Shown here piece by piece: positions 8,465-16,864 of a stretch of DNA of 61,457 nt. This DNA is from Actinomadura fibrosa (GTDB lineage Bacteria > Actinomycetota > Actinomycetes > Streptosporangiales > Streptosporangiaceae): positions 1-61,457 of the forward strand of contig NZ_CAACUY010000034.1 in assembly GCF_900659615.1 (NCBI RefSeq), written 5' to 3'. Under the pieces are notes generated by a model, which saw nothing but the letters and a program-made list of their open reading frames with translations, was not told the origin of the DNA and did not search any database. The position numbers and the translations under genes are program-made. Position 1 is the stretch's first letter. The number at the start of each line of letters is the position of its first letter.

Positions 8465-8745
8465 GCCGTGGGGTGCTCCCAACATGCCCTTTCACGGCCC
8501 CGATCCCGCGCCGGACGACTCGATTCGCGGCCGGTGGGCGGTGCCGCCGGCACGGGAGGCGACATCGACGCGGTTCACGCGGTGGCCGACACGTGTCCGG
8601 ACGACAGCGGGATCGGATGTTCCGTCCCCGGTCAGGCCGCGATCGGCAGCACCGGTGGTCCGCCGGTACCGGCCGGGCACGGTGCGCGGCGGTGACCAAC
8701 GGGCTCCGCCGGCGGGGCGGAGATGATCCACATCACGCCCAGGCA

Positions 8746-8775
8746 TTGACACCCGAAATCCGCCGCGGCTACTTT
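8746..8775 (+). promoter_or_regulatory. Probable sigma-A-type promoter for the ABC importer operon
   Basis: TTGACA at 8746-8751 and TACTTT at 8770-8775 are 18 bp apart. The downstream dyad (8773-8790) overlaps the last bases of the -10 and the expected transcription start, a classic repressor arrangement. A similar TTGACA lies near the dyad at 14706. Confidence 0.6.
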
Positions 8776-8790
8776 CGGCCTAGACCGTTA
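8773..8790. promoter_or_regulatory. Island operator copy F (TTTCGGCCTAGACCGTTA)
   Basis: Dyad with the perfect core GG(C/T)C-TA-GACC overlapping the putative -10/+1 region, 60 bp before the binding-protein ATG. Apart from copies A and E, the rest of the 8431-8850 interval holds nothing I can assign. Confidence 0.75.
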
Positions 8791-8850
8791 TTGTTCCTCG
8801 TTCCGCCCCCTGCCCCCACGCGTCTCCTCGAACTAAGGGGTCCCGTTCCG

Positions 8851-10110
8851 ATGAAGATCAGTCGCAGCCGGCTCACGGCGTCGATCACCCTGCTCACGCT
8901 GGCCACCGGGCTCACCGCCGCCTGCGGCGGCGGCTCCGAGGGCTCCGGCGCGTCGCTGACCCTCTGGATGTATCCGGTCATCACCGACGTCCAGGCGAAC
9001 AACGCCTACTGGAAGAAGATCGAGACGGACTTCGAGGCCGCCCACTCCGGCACCGACCTCAAGATCGAGCTCCAGCCGTGGGACGGGCGCGACACCAAGG
9101 TCGCCACCGCGCTGTCCGGCGGCAAGGGCCCCGACGTCGTCCTGCTCAACCCCGACCAGGTCCCCCAGTACGTCGCCAACGGCACGCTCAAGCCGGTCGA
9201 CGGCACGGTGGCCGCCACGAAGAGCGCCTTCCTGCCCAACGCGCTCAGCGCCCTGAGCGTGGACGGCAAGCTCTACGCCGTCCCCATCTACCACACCGTG
9301 ACCAGCATGATCTTCAACAAGAAGCTGCTGGCCAAGGCGGGCATCAGCACGCCGCCGCAGACCTGGGACGAGGTCAGGGCCGCCGCGCCCAAGCTCAAGG
9401 CCAAGGGCTACGCCACCCTCGACTACTCGGCGTCCTCCGAGGCCTCGCTCAACATGAACTTCTACCCGCTGCTGTGGCAGGCGGGCGGCAGCGTCTTCAC
9501 CCCGGACGGCAAGAAGGCGGCCTTCGACAGCCCCGAGGGGCTGGAGGCGCTCACGTTCCTCACCGGCCTCTACAAGGAGGGCGCGGTGCCGAAGAGCGCG
9601 CTGACCAACAAGAACGTGGTCGCCGACCAGGCGCTCGGCAAGCAGCAGGTCGCCGCCGGGCTGATGAACGTGCCGGCGGACGCCGAGATCGCCGCGAAGA
9701 CCTGGGGCGAGGAGAACGTCATCGTCGGCCTGCCGCTGGAGGGCCGCAAGCGCGTCGGCTTCGGCATCCCCGGCGGCCTGGCCGTCAACGCCAGGTCCAA
9801 GCACACCGCGGCGGCCGAGAAGTTCCTCAAATTCATGATCGACCCCAAGCAGATCACCAGCCTCGGCACCGCGTCCGGCTTCCTGTCGCCGCGCACCGAC
9901 GTGAAGGTCCCGCCGCCCAACCCGCGCGCCGCCAAGTTCGCCGAGGCCCTGCGATACACCTACCCCGGGGACGCCAACCCGGCGGCACGGCAGGTCATGG
10001 CGCTGCTGCGCACCGAGATCCAGGCGGCGCTCACCGGCAAGAAGACGCCGAAGCAGGCATTGGAGGACGCCGCGAAGCAGGCGGACGACCTGCTGTCGAG
10101 GCAGCGGTAG
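8851..10110 (+). CDS. Sugar-type ABC transporter substrate-binding lipoprotein (SBP family 1)
   Basis: 419 residues from ATG 8851. The signal peptide ends in lipobox LTAAC with Cys25, so it should be anchored to the outer face of the membrane. The mature part reads as a bacterial extracellular solute-binding family 1 protein: SLTLWMYPVI, GKGPDVVLLNPDQVPQYV, LYAVPIYHTVTSMIFNKKLL (a near-invariant family motif) and GIPGGLAVNARSKH. The family binds mono- and oligosaccharides and polyols. It heads the operon SBP-permease-permease-two amidohydrolase-fold genes, under operators E and F. Confidence 0.92.
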   Translation: MKISRSRLTASITLLTLATGLTAACGGGSEGSGASLTLWMYPVITDVQANNAYWKKIETDFEAAHSGTDLKIELQPWDGRDTKVATALSGGKGPDVVLLNPDQVPQYVANGTLKPVDGTVAATKSAFLPNALSALSVDGKLYAVPIYHTVTSMIFNKKLLAKAGISTPPQTWDEVRAAAPKLKAKGYATLDYSASSEASLNMNFYPLLWQAGGSVFTPDGKKAAFDSPEGLEALTFLTGLYKEGAVPKSALTNKNVVADQALGKQQVAAGLMNVPADAEIAAKTWGEENVIVGLPLEGRKRVGFGIPGGLAVNARSKHTAAAEKFLKFMIDPKQITSLGTASGFLSPRTDVKVPPPNPRAAKFAEALRYTYPGDANPAARQVMALLRTEIQAALTGKKTPKQALEDAAKQADDLLSRQR

Positions 10111-10189
10111 CCGACCGACGATGAACGCGAACGAACGGCCAGGTCCGGGCGGCGGCGTCCGCCCGGGCCACGGACTCGTGGAGGCGTCT

Positions 10190-11167
10190 GTGCCCATGTC
10201 CAGCGCGGCCGCCGTGGCCCCTCCCCCCGGCGGCGACGCCGAGAAGGGCCCGGCAGCCGGCGGCCCGCCCCAACCCGGCGGGGGCGGGGGCAGTGGCGGG
10301 CGGGCCCGCCGGCGCCGCCAGGCCCGGGCCGGGCTCCTCTTCGCGGCCCCGATGCTCCTGCTGTTCGCGGTGTTCCGGTTCGGGCCGGTGCTCGGGGCGG
10401 TCTTCCTGTCGCTGACCGACTACCGCCTGAACGGCGAGTGGACGTTCGTCGGGGCCGAGAACTACACCCGGCTCGGCGGCGACGAGCTGTTCCGCGACAG
10501 CCTCACGGTCACGCTGCTGTACGTGGTGATCTTCGTGCCGCTGACCGTGCTGCTGTCGCTCGCCACCGCGGCGATGCTGCACCAGGTGGTCTGGCGGCGC
10601 GGCCTGTTCCGGGGGATCTTCTTCCTGCCGTACGTGACCAGCATCGTCCTCGCCGCCGTGATCTGGAAGTGGATCTACGACGCCGAGGACGGGCTGCTCA
10701 ACGGGCTCCTCGGGCTCGCCTCGCTCGGCCCGGTCGACTTCCTCGGCAGCGGCGGGCTGGTGCTCCCCTCGATCGCGCTCACCTCGGCGTGGAAGGGCTT
10801 CGGCTACTCGATGCTGATCCTGCTCGCCGGGCTCCAGGCGATCCCGCGCTCCTACACCGAGGCAGCCATGATCGACGGGGCCGGGCCGTGGCAGCGGTTC
10901 CGGCACATCACCCTTCCGCTGCTGCGGCCGGTGCTGTTCTTCGTGCTGGTGATCGAGACCATCAGCGCGTTCCAGGTCTTCGACGCGATGTACGTGATGA
11001 CCGGCGGCGGACCCGTCCGCTCCAGCTACTCCCTCGTCTACATGCTCTACGACTCGGGCTTCAAGTTCTTCGACTTCGGCTACGCGAGCGCGATCGGGCT
11101 GGTGATCTTCGTCTTCGTGCTGGGCGTCTCCCTCGTCCAGCGCCGGTTCCTCGGCAAGGAGGACTGA
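10190..11167 (+). CDS. ABC sugar permease, MalF/UgpA type
   Basis: 325 residues from GTG 10190, which has GGAGG five bases upstream. An in-frame ATG at 10121 lacks a ribosome site and would add 23 low-complexity residues. A Pro/Gly-rich, then Arg-rich cytoplasmic leader precedes about six membrane helices. The coupling (EAA) loop is SYTEAAMIDGAGPWQRFRHI. It pairs with the next gene to form the channel. The importer lacks an ATPase gene in the window. Confidence 0.92.
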   Translation: MPMSSAAAVAPPPGGDAEKGPAAGGPPQPGGGGGSGGRARRRRQARAGLLFAAPMLLLFAVFRFGPVLGAVFLSLTDYRLNGEWTFVGAENYTRLGGDELFRDSLTVTLLYVVIFVPLTVLLSLATAAMLHQVVWRRGLFRGIFFLPYVTSIVLAAVIWKWIYDAEDGLLNGLLGLASLGPVDFLGSGGLVLPSIALTSAWKGFGYSMLILLAGLQAIPRSYTEAAMIDGAGPWQRFRHITLPLLRPVLFFVLVIETISAFQVFDAMYVMTGGGPVRSSYSLVYMLYDSGFKFFDFGYASAIGLVIFVFVLGVSLVQRRFLGKED

Positions 11168-11172
11168 CCGCC

Positions 11173-12003
11173 ATGGCGGCATCCCGCACTGCGGCCCGCG
11201 CCGGACGGCTCACGCTGCCGGTCCTGCTGGTGCTCACCGCGATCGTCACCATCGCCCCGTTCGCGGCCATGGTGCTCGTCGCGTTCGCCCCGGAGAGCGG
11301 GCAGACCTTCCCGGACGCGCTGCTGCCGGACCGGCTCACCCTGGCGAACTTCGAGCGCGTGCTGTCCGGCTCCGACGTCCTGCGCTGGACGTTCAACTCG
11401 CTGGTCTTCTCGTTCGTATCGGTCGTGCTGGTCCTCCTGTTCGCGGCCATGGCGGGCTACGCGTTCGCCAAGAAGCGCTTCCCGGGGCGCGACGCGGTCT
11501 TCTGGGCGCTGCTCGCGACGCTGATGGTGCCGTTCCAGGCCACGCTCATCCCGTCCTACATCCTGGTCTCGCGGCTGGGCGGCGTGGACACCTACTGGGG
11601 CATGATCGTGCCGACGCTCGCCAACGTGCAGGCGATCTTCCTGATGCGGCAGTTCATCGTCCAGCTCCCGGACGAGCTCTTCGAGGCCGCCGAGATGGAC
11701 GGCGCCTCGGAGTGGCGGATCTTCACCACGATCGTCCTGCCGCTGGTGCGGCCGGCGCTCGCCACCCTGGGCGTCTTCGTCTTCCTCTGGCACTGGAACG
11801 ACTTCCTGTGGCCGCTGGTCATCGGGCAGTCCGGCGAGATGCAGACGCTCACCGTCGGGCTGGCGACGCTGCAGAGCGAGGACGTGCCGATCAACCAGGT
11901 CATGGCGGGCGCGACCATCACGGTGGTGCCGAGCCTCCTGGTCTTCGGCCTGCTCCAGCGCTACCTCACCGACAGCATCGCGATGACGGGCCTCAAGGGC
12001 TGA
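11173..12003 (+). CDS. ABC sugar permease, MalG/UgpE type
   Basis: 276 residues from ATG 11173, 5 bp after the previous stop. It has about six transmembrane helices and the EAA loop ELFEAAEMDGASEWRIFTTI, which contacts the ATPase. The typical C-terminal block VLPLVRPALATLGVFVF is present. No ATP-binding gene follows, so the importer presumably recruits a shared multi-sugar ATPase of the MsiK kind, as many actinomycete CUT1 systems do; that part is inference. Confidence 0.92.
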   Translation: MAASRTAARAGRLTLPVLLVLTAIVTIAPFAAMVLVAFAPESGQTFPDALLPDRLTLANFERVLSGSDVLRWTFNSLVFSFVSVVLVLLFAAMAGYAFAKKRFPGRDAVFWALLATLMVPFQATLIPSYILVSRLGGVDTYWGMIVPTLANVQAIFLMRQFIVQLPDELFEAAEMDGASEWRIFTTIVLPLVRPALATLGVFVFLWHWNDFLWPLVIGQSGEMQTLTVGLATLQSEDVPINQVMAGATITVVPSLLVFGLLQRYLTDSIAMTGLKG

Positions 12004-12010
12004 CCGGCCC

Positions 12011-12706
12011 GTGGTCATCGACATCGACCGGGTGCTCGGCCCGATCCCCGAGGACGACGTGGCGAGCGCGGACGAGCAGGGCCTGCTCGCCGAACTCGAC
12101 CGGCTCCGCATCGACCTGGCCTGCGTCGTGCATTCCCACGCGCTGTTCCACGACCCGACGTCCGACCCGCCGCGGACGGTGTCCGACCGGCTCGTGAGGG
12201 TGCCGGTCCTGGTGCCGGGACCGCTCGGCACCGGCGCCGTCCCGGCGCGGCTGGTGCGGCTCTGCCCGGCCGAGCACCGCTTCGCGCTCACCGGCCCGCA
12301 CGGACTGGCGCTGGCCGGCGACCTGTCCGACCAGGGCACGGCGGTGCTGCTGGGCTGGGGTTCGGCGACATTCGAGGAGATCCACCACCTCGCGACGCGG
12401 TACCCCCGGCTGCGCCTCGTCCTCATCGACACCGGCTACCGGAGCCTGCGCGAGCTGGCCGACCTGATGGACGCCCACCCCGCGATCGGCGTCGACACCG
12501 CGACGCTGAACGGGCACCGGAGCGTCGAATGGCTGGCCCGCCGCTACGGCGCGCACCGCGTATGGTTCGGCACGGGCGCGCCGGTCGGCGACGACGCCGG
12601 GCCGCGCTTCCAGCTGGACCATCTCGACCTGCCCGGCGCCGACGTCGCGCTGATCGCCGGCGGCAACGCGCGTGCCCTGCTCGGGCCCGGCCGGGACGGC
12701 CGGTGA
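12011..12706 (+). CDS. Second degenerate amidohydrolase-fold protein
   Basis: 231 residues from GTG 12011, 7 bp after the permease stop. The N-terminal strand reads VIDIDRVLG where HxH is expected, and the last strand reads VWFGTGAPVG where the family has G-(S/T)-D. Other barrel-strand remnants are LVLIDTGY and ALIAGGNARALLG, the C-terminal N-A-x-x-L element of amidohydrolases. It overlaps the next, intact amidohydrolase by GTGA, mirroring the 6603/7367 pair. A non-catalytic subunit of a heteromer is the simplest reading; homology to the other degenerate protein is weak but the design is the same. Confidence 0.6.
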   Translation: MVIDIDRVLGPIPEDDVASADEQGLLAELDRLRIDLACVVHSHALFHDPTSDPPRTVSDRLVRVPVLVPGPLGTGAVPARLVRLCPAEHRFALTGPHGLALAGDLSDQGTAVLLGWGSATFEEIHHLATRYPRLRLVLIDTGYRSLRELADLMDAHPAIGVDTATLNGHRSVEWLARRYGAHRVWFGTGAPVGDDAGPRFQLDHLDLPGADVALIAGGNARALLGPGRDGR

Positions 12707-13479
12707 ACGACCCGGACGCCTGGCGCGGCAGGGTCGTCGACGCCCACGGCCACCTCGGCGGCTGGTCCGGTTTCGCCATCGCCGACACCTCGGCCGAGAG
12801 CCTGGTCGCGCTGATGGACCGTTGCGGGGTGGCCGCGATGTGCGTGTCGCATCTGCTGGGCGTCGGTCCGGACGCCCGCGCGGGCAACGCCCTCCTGCTC
12901 GCGGAACTCGCTCGGTGGCCCGGCCGGTTCCTCGGTTACGCCGTCTACGATCCGCACGACCCGGAGGCCCCCGGCCGGGTGCGCGACCTCCTCGGCGAGC
13001 CCGGCATGATCGGGGTGAAGCTGCATCCGGACACGCATCGGCACCCGCTCGACGGCCCCGGCTACGAGCCCGCCTTCGCCGCCGCCGCCGCGACCGGCGC
13101 GATCGTGCTGTCGCACGGCGAGCACGGCTCGCCCTGGTCCGACCCGGCCCGCTTCGCGACCGTCGCCGGACGGCACCCGGCCGTCCCGCTGCTGATGGGC
13201 CACGCCGGGCTGTGGCCCTCCGGCTTCGCCGCAGCGGCGGACGTCGCGCAGCGGTGCCCGAACGTGGTGCTGGAGACCTGCGGCTCGCGGATGACCGCCC
13301 GGCATCTGGCGCGGCTGGTGGCGGACGTCGGCGCGGACCGCATGGTGTTCGGCTCGGACGCGCTCTTCCTCGACCTGCGCGTCGGCCTCGGACGCGTGGT
13401 GCTGGCACCGCTCGACCCGGCCGACCGGGACCGGCTCCTCTTCGGCACAATGACCAGGCTCCTGGAAGGAGCACGATGA
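12703..13479 (+). CDS. Amidohydrolase-2 family metal-dependent hydrolase
   Basis: 258 residues from GTG 12703, overlapping the previous stop. All ligand motifs are present: VVDAHGHLGG, GVKLHPDTHRHPLDG, IVLSHGEHG, LLMGHAG and MVFGSDALFLD. It is a paralogue of the 7367-8152 enzyme with the same class of chemistry, hydrolysis or decarboxylation of a small polar substrate. Its place at the end of the importer operon suggests it acts on the imported compound. Confidence 0.85.
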   Translation: MNDPDAWRGRVVDAHGHLGGWSGFAIADTSAESLVALMDRCGVAAMCVSHLLGVGPDARAGNALLLAELARWPGRFLGYAVYDPHDPEAPGRVRDLLGEPGMIGVKLHPDTHRHPLDGPGYEPAFAAAAATGAIVLSHGEHGSPWSDPARFATVAGRHPAVPLLMGHAGLWPSGFAAAADVAQRCPNVVLETCGSRMTARHLARLVADVGADRMVFGSDALFLDLRVGLGRVVLAPLDPADRDRLLFGTMTRLLEGAR

Positions 13480-13643
13480 GGCCGCCCCTCGACGGCGGCA
13501 CCCCCGCCCGCACGGTGAACGGCACGGTCGGCCTCTTCCTGGCACTGCGCGCCCCGGCGTGGGCGGCCCCGGCGTGGGCGGCCCCGGCGTGGGCGGCCCC
13601 GGCGTGGGCGGCCCCAGCGTGGGCGGCCCCGGCGACGAGGTGA
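13476..13643 (+). CDS. Possible small coupled ORF ending in APAWA repeats
   Basis: 55 codons from an ATG that overlaps the previous stop as ATGA. The first 25 residues (MRPPLDGGTPARTVNGTVGL) have no known match that I recognise. The rest is encoded by a 15-bp tandem repeat giving APAWA units, so the C-terminus is low complexity. Translational coupling favours expression, but repeat-driven open frames are common in GC-rich DNA. Confidence 0.35.
   Translation: MRPPLDGGTPARTVNGTVGLFLALRAPAWAAPAWAAPAWAAPAWAAPAWAAPATR
13551..13635. repeat. 15-bp tandem repeat, five full copies plus a partial
   Basis: Unit gccccggcgtgggcg repeats exactly at 13551, 13566, 13581 and 13596, with one base changed in the copy at 13611 and a partial copy from 13626. 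It lies between two converging genes. Confidence 0.9.
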
Positions 13644-13683
13644 TCGGGGCCGCCGAGGCCGAGCGCAGGCACGGGTTTCGGAC

Positions 13684-14655
13684 TCAGCCGGAAATGACGT
13701 GACCGAAAGCCTCGATGGCGCGGAGGGCGTCCGCCTGCGGCATCCCGGGCGGCTGGACGCGGAGCACGACCCCGTCGGCGCCCATCGCCGCGTAGCGCTC
13801 CAGCCGCTCCGCGCACTGGCCCGGCGAGCCGATCACGCTCCGCGCGGCGATCTCGTCCCAGCCCTGCGCGTAGCGGCCCGCGTCCGCGGAGGTGCGCTTC
13901 CAGCCCGTGTAGGCCTCGTACAGGTCGCGGAGCGGAGCCTCCAGCGCCTCGCGCGCCTCCTGCGACGTCGGCGCGCAGTAGCCCTCGCGGCAGACGATGA
14001 CCTCGGCGCCGAGCGTGCCGGGGCCCCGCTCGTACGCGCGGTACTCCTCGATCTTCCCGGGGAGGTCGGAGTCGAGCTCGTTGAACGAGGTCGTCCAGCC
14101 GTCGCACATGCGCGCCGTCCGCTCCAGCACGGCCGGGACCCGGCCGCCGTTCCAGAGCCTGGGGCGCGGCGCCTGAACGGCACGCGGGGCCAGGAACGCC
14201 TCCTCGACCTGCGTGAACCTCCCCTTGAACGTGACCTCGTCCTCTGTCCACAGCCGGGTGAGGAGCCCCAGGCACTCCTCGAACCGGGCGACCCGCTCGC
14301 GCTGCGGGACGCCGAAGAGGGCGAACTCCTCGGGCCGGTAGCCGAGCACGAACCCGGCCGTCAGCCGGCCGCCCGACAGCACGTCGATGTGCGCGAGCGT
14401 CTGGGCCAGCACGACCGGGTGGTAGAACGGCGCGACGATCCCGGCGGTGGCCAGCCCGATGCGCTCGGTGCGCGCCGCGATCCAGGTCAGCGAGGTGAGG
14501 ATCTCGTGGTAGCCGGGCCGGTGCAGGTGGCGCTCGCCCAGCACGACCCACGCGAAGCCGGCCTGTTCGGCGAGCCGCGCCTGCTCGACGGCGTCGTCCA
14601 GGGACGGGCGGTCCGCCGCGTCGCCGTACAGGTTCAGATACAGGCCGAGGCGCAT
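13684..14655 (-). CDS. LLM-class flavin-dependent oxidoreductase (luciferase-like)
   Basis: 323 residues from ATG 14655 with a GGAGG site. The family signatures are all present: MRLGLYLNLYGD, QAGFAWVVLGERHLHRPGYH (F420/FMN barrel strand 2), RIGLATAGIVAPFYHPVVLAQ (the typical 'l-P-hp-v-lAe' motif), LSGGRLTAGFVLGYRPEEF, and the C-terminal SVIGSPGQCAERLERY. Such enzymes use FMNH2 or F420 to oxygenate or oxidise small molecules. It is transcribed away from the MLE-type gene, sharing the perfect dyad at 14706. Confidence 0.88.
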   Translation of the reverse strand: MRLGLYLNLYGDAADRPSLDDAVEQARLAEQAGFAWVVLGERHLHRPGYHEILTSLTWIAARTERIGLATAGIVAPFYHPVVLAQTLAHIDVLSGGRLTAGFVLGYRPEEFALFGVPQRERVARFEECLGLLTRLWTEDEVTFKGRFTQVEEAFLAPRAVQAPRPRLWNGGRVPAVLERTARMCDGWTTSFNELDSDLPGKIEEYRAYERGPGTLGAEVIVCREGYCAPTSQEAREALEAPLRDLYEAYTGWKRTSADAGRYAQGWDEIAARSVIGSPGQCAERLERYAAMGADGVVLRVQPPGMPQADALRAIEAFGHVISG

Positions 14656-14705
14656 GGGGCCGTCCTCCAGTCGTCGGTGGCATTGACATCAGCCGAGCAC
14701 GCTAC

Positions 14706-14723
14706 TTACGGTCTAGACCGTAA
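14706..14723. promoter_or_regulatory. Island operator copy G (TTACGGTCTAGACCGTAA), perfect palindrome
   Basis: An exact 18-bp palindrome in the 110-bp divergent region between the monooxygenase and the MLE-type gene. A TTGACA lies at 14683-14688. It is the best template for the regulon consensus. Confidence 0.85.
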
Positions 14724-14765
14724 ATCATTTGCCCTCTCATTGCGACCCCAGCAGAGGAGTCAGCC

Positions 14766-15881
14766 TTGAGCGTCGCCCTCCCCCGGCCCGGCGAGCGCCC
14801 GCCCGCGACCGGGGGCCCGATCGCCACGATCCGCACGTGCGTCGTCCGGGCCCCCTACCGCCGCCCGTTCCAGATCAGCAGCGGCGTCAGCACGGAGCTG
14901 ATCAGCCTGGTCGCGGAGGTGGAGACGGCGGACGGAGCGATCGGCGTCGGCGAGACCTCGCCGATGACCGCCTACACGGGCGAGACCCTCGCCGGCGTCA
15001 CCGCGGCCGTCGAGGAGCACCTCGGCCCCGCCCTGATCGGCCTCGACCCCCTCGACCGGGCCGGCGCGCACGTCGCGATGGACGTCGCGCTGCGCGGCCA
15101 GCACGTCGCCAAGGCCGCCCTCGACATCGCGCTGCACGACCTGGCCGGGCGGCTCGCCGGATGGCCGGTCACCGCGCTGCTCGGCGGCCGGGTGCGCGAC
15201 CGCGTCCCGATCGCCTGGGTGGTCGGGCTCGGCACACCGGACGAGATGGCGGCGGAGGCCGCGGACTACGCCGGGCGCGGATTCCGGCACATCAAGGTCA
15301 AGGGCGGTCACGACCCCGAGCGCGACCTCGACCTCGTGCGCGCCGTCCGGACCGTCCTGCCCGCCGACGCCGAGCTGTGCCTGGACGCCAACGAGGGCTA
15401 CGACCTCTCGGCGCTGCCCGTGCTGGCCAGGATGGCCGACGCCGGGCTCTCCCTGCTGGAGCAGCCGCTGCCGCACTGGGACCTCGACGGGCTCGCCCGG
15501 CTCCGCGAGCGCCTGGACGTCCCGGTGATGGCGGACGAGAGCATGCGGTCGCCGCAGGACGCGCTGGAGATCGTCCGGCGCGGCGCGGCCGACGTGCTCA
15601 ACATCAAGATCCTCAAGGTGGGCGGGCTGCACCCCGCGCTGCGGATCGCGGCCATCGCGGAGGCGGCCGGGCTGGCGGTCAAGGTCGGCTCCATGCCGGA
15701 GCTGGGCGTGGCGACGCTGGCCGCGCTGCACCTGGCCGCCGCGCTGCCGGGCGCGACCGTGCCCGCGGACCTGGTGGGGCCGCTGCTGGTGCGGGACGAA
15801 CCGCTCGCGCCCTCGGCGTTCGCCGCCGCCGACGGATGGGTGGACGTCCCGACCGCCCCCGGCCTCGGCCACGACCTGTGA
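14766..15881 (+). CDS. Enolase-superfamily enzyme, muconate lactonizing (MLE) subgroup
   Basis: 371 residues from a TTG start with GAGGAG upstream. The N-terminal capping domain starts VVRAPYRRPFQISSG and the 20s loop is GVGETSPMTAYTGET. The barrel carries the K-x-K acid/base motif IKVKGG (Lys179), metal ligands Asp207 (LDANEGY), Glu232 (LLEQPL) and Asp257 (MADES), and the opposing Lys281 in NIKILKVGG. The K-x-K plus K pattern defines the MLE subgroup: cycloisomerases, dipeptide or N-acylamino-acid epimerases, hydroxyproline-betaine epimerases. It is not the His-Asp dyad of sugar-acid dehydratases. The exact reaction is unknown. Confidence 0.88.
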   Translation: MSVALPRPGERPPATGGPIATIRTCVVRAPYRRPFQISSGVSTELISLVAEVETADGAIGVGETSPMTAYTGETLAGVTAAVEEHLGPALIGLDPLDRAGAHVAMDVALRGQHVAKAALDIALHDLAGRLAGWPVTALLGGRVRDRVPIAWVVGLGTPDEMAAEAADYAGRGFRHIKVKGGHDPERDLDLVRAVRTVLPADAELCLDANEGYDLSALPVLARMADAGLSLLEQPLPHWDLDGLARLRERLDVPVMADESMRSPQDALEIVRRGAADVLNIKILKVGGLHPALRIAAIAEAAGLAVKVGSMPELGVATLAALHLAAALPGATVPADLVGPLLVRDEPLAPSAFAAADGWVDVPTAPGLGHDL

Positions 15882-15901
15882 CCCGGAACGGAGACCCGAC
15901 G

Positions 15902-16864
15902 ATGCACCCACTGGTCGACCGGCTGCGCGGCACCCTCCTGCCCGCCGTGGTGACCCCGATGGACCGGCGGGGCGTCGTGGACTACGACGCCCTCGCGGCG
16001 TACGCCGACCGGATCGCCGCCGGGCCGATCGGCGGCGTGGCCGTGTGGGCCCACACCGGGCGCGGGCTCCACCTCTCCGCCGGCGACCGCGACCGGGTGC
16101 TGACGACGTGGCGGCTGGCCACCGCGAAGCCGATCGTGGCGGGCGTCGGCGTTCCGCGCTCGGTCTCCGCCCCGACCCTGGCCGCGGCGTCGGACGCGAC
16201 GGTGGCGATGGCGGTGCGGGCGGCGGAGCTCGGTGCGGACGCCGTGATGGTCTACCCGCTGGCCGCGCTCCGCGAGGAGCCCGACGGGCACGACCGGACC
16301 GTGCAACTGCACCAGCGGGTGGCCGCCGAGAGCGGGCTGCCGCTCGTCGGGTTCTACCTGCACGCGGAGGCGGGCGGCTACCCGTACCCGCCCGCGTTGA
16401 TCCGCGACCTCCTGGCGCTCCCCGCGATGCTCGGCGTGAAGACGGCGACGCTCGACAGCGCCATCGGATGCCAGGAGGCGATCTGGGCCGGCCGCGGCAC
16501 CGGCAAGCTCTCCATCACCGGCGAGGACCGCATGTACGGCCCTTCGTTCATGTGGGGCGCCGACACCGCGCTCGTCGGCATCGCCGCGGCGCAGGCCGAG
16601 CTGAGCGCACGCGTGCTGCGCGCCTGGACGGCACGCGACCACGCGGCGTTCGTCGAGGCCTCCGACCGGCTCGACCGGTTCGCGGCGGCGACGTTCTACG
16701 CGCCGATCGAGGGATACGTGCAACGCATGCTGTGGGCGGCCGTCTGGGAGGGACTCGTCCCCGAGGCCGCGGCGCACGACCCGTACGGTCCCGCGCTGCC
16801 GCCCTCAGAACGCGACCGGGTAATCGCCTGCCTAGAGGACCTGCGCACCACCGCCGCGCACTGA
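15902..16864 (+). CDS. Dihydrodipicolinate synthase/N-acetylneuraminate lyase family protein
   Basis: 320 residues, ATG 20 bp after the previous stop, so one operon with the MLE-type gene. The barrel opens LLPAVVTPMDRRGVVDYDAL, the family start. The Schiff-base lysine is Lys180 in GVKTATLDS and the conserved tyrosine is Tyr152 in VGFYLHAE. The glycine loop VWAHTGRGLHLS stands where DapA has G-T-T-G-E. Family members make or cleave pyruvate-type aldol bonds or dehydrate keto acids. The altered loop argues against true lysine-biosynthetic DapA and for a catabolic lyase. Confidence 0.85.
   Translation: MHPLVDRLRGTLLPAVVTPMDRRGVVDYDALAAYADRIAAGPIGGVAVWAHTGRGLHLSAGDRDRVLTTWRLATAKPIVAGVGVPRSVSAPTLAAASDATVAMAVRAAELGADAVMVYPLAALREEPDGHDRTVQLHQRVAAESGLPLVGFYLHAEAGGYPYPPALIRDLLALPAMLGVKTATLDSAIGCQEAIWAGRGTGKLSITGEDRMYGPSFMWGADTALVGIAAAQAELSARVLRAWTARDHAAFVEASDRLDRFAAATFYAPIEGYVQRMLWAAVWEGLVPEAAAHDPYGPALPPSERDRVIACLEDLRTTAAH

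Noticed and set aside
10121..10189. Earlier ATG for the first sugar permease
   Set aside because: No ribosome site, and the added residues are Gly/Pro-rich; GTG 10190 has GGAGG at ideal distance.
13701..13708. GACCGAAA half-site of the island operator
   Set aside because: Only one arm is present and it lies in the 3' coding end of the monooxygenase gene with no promoter nearby.
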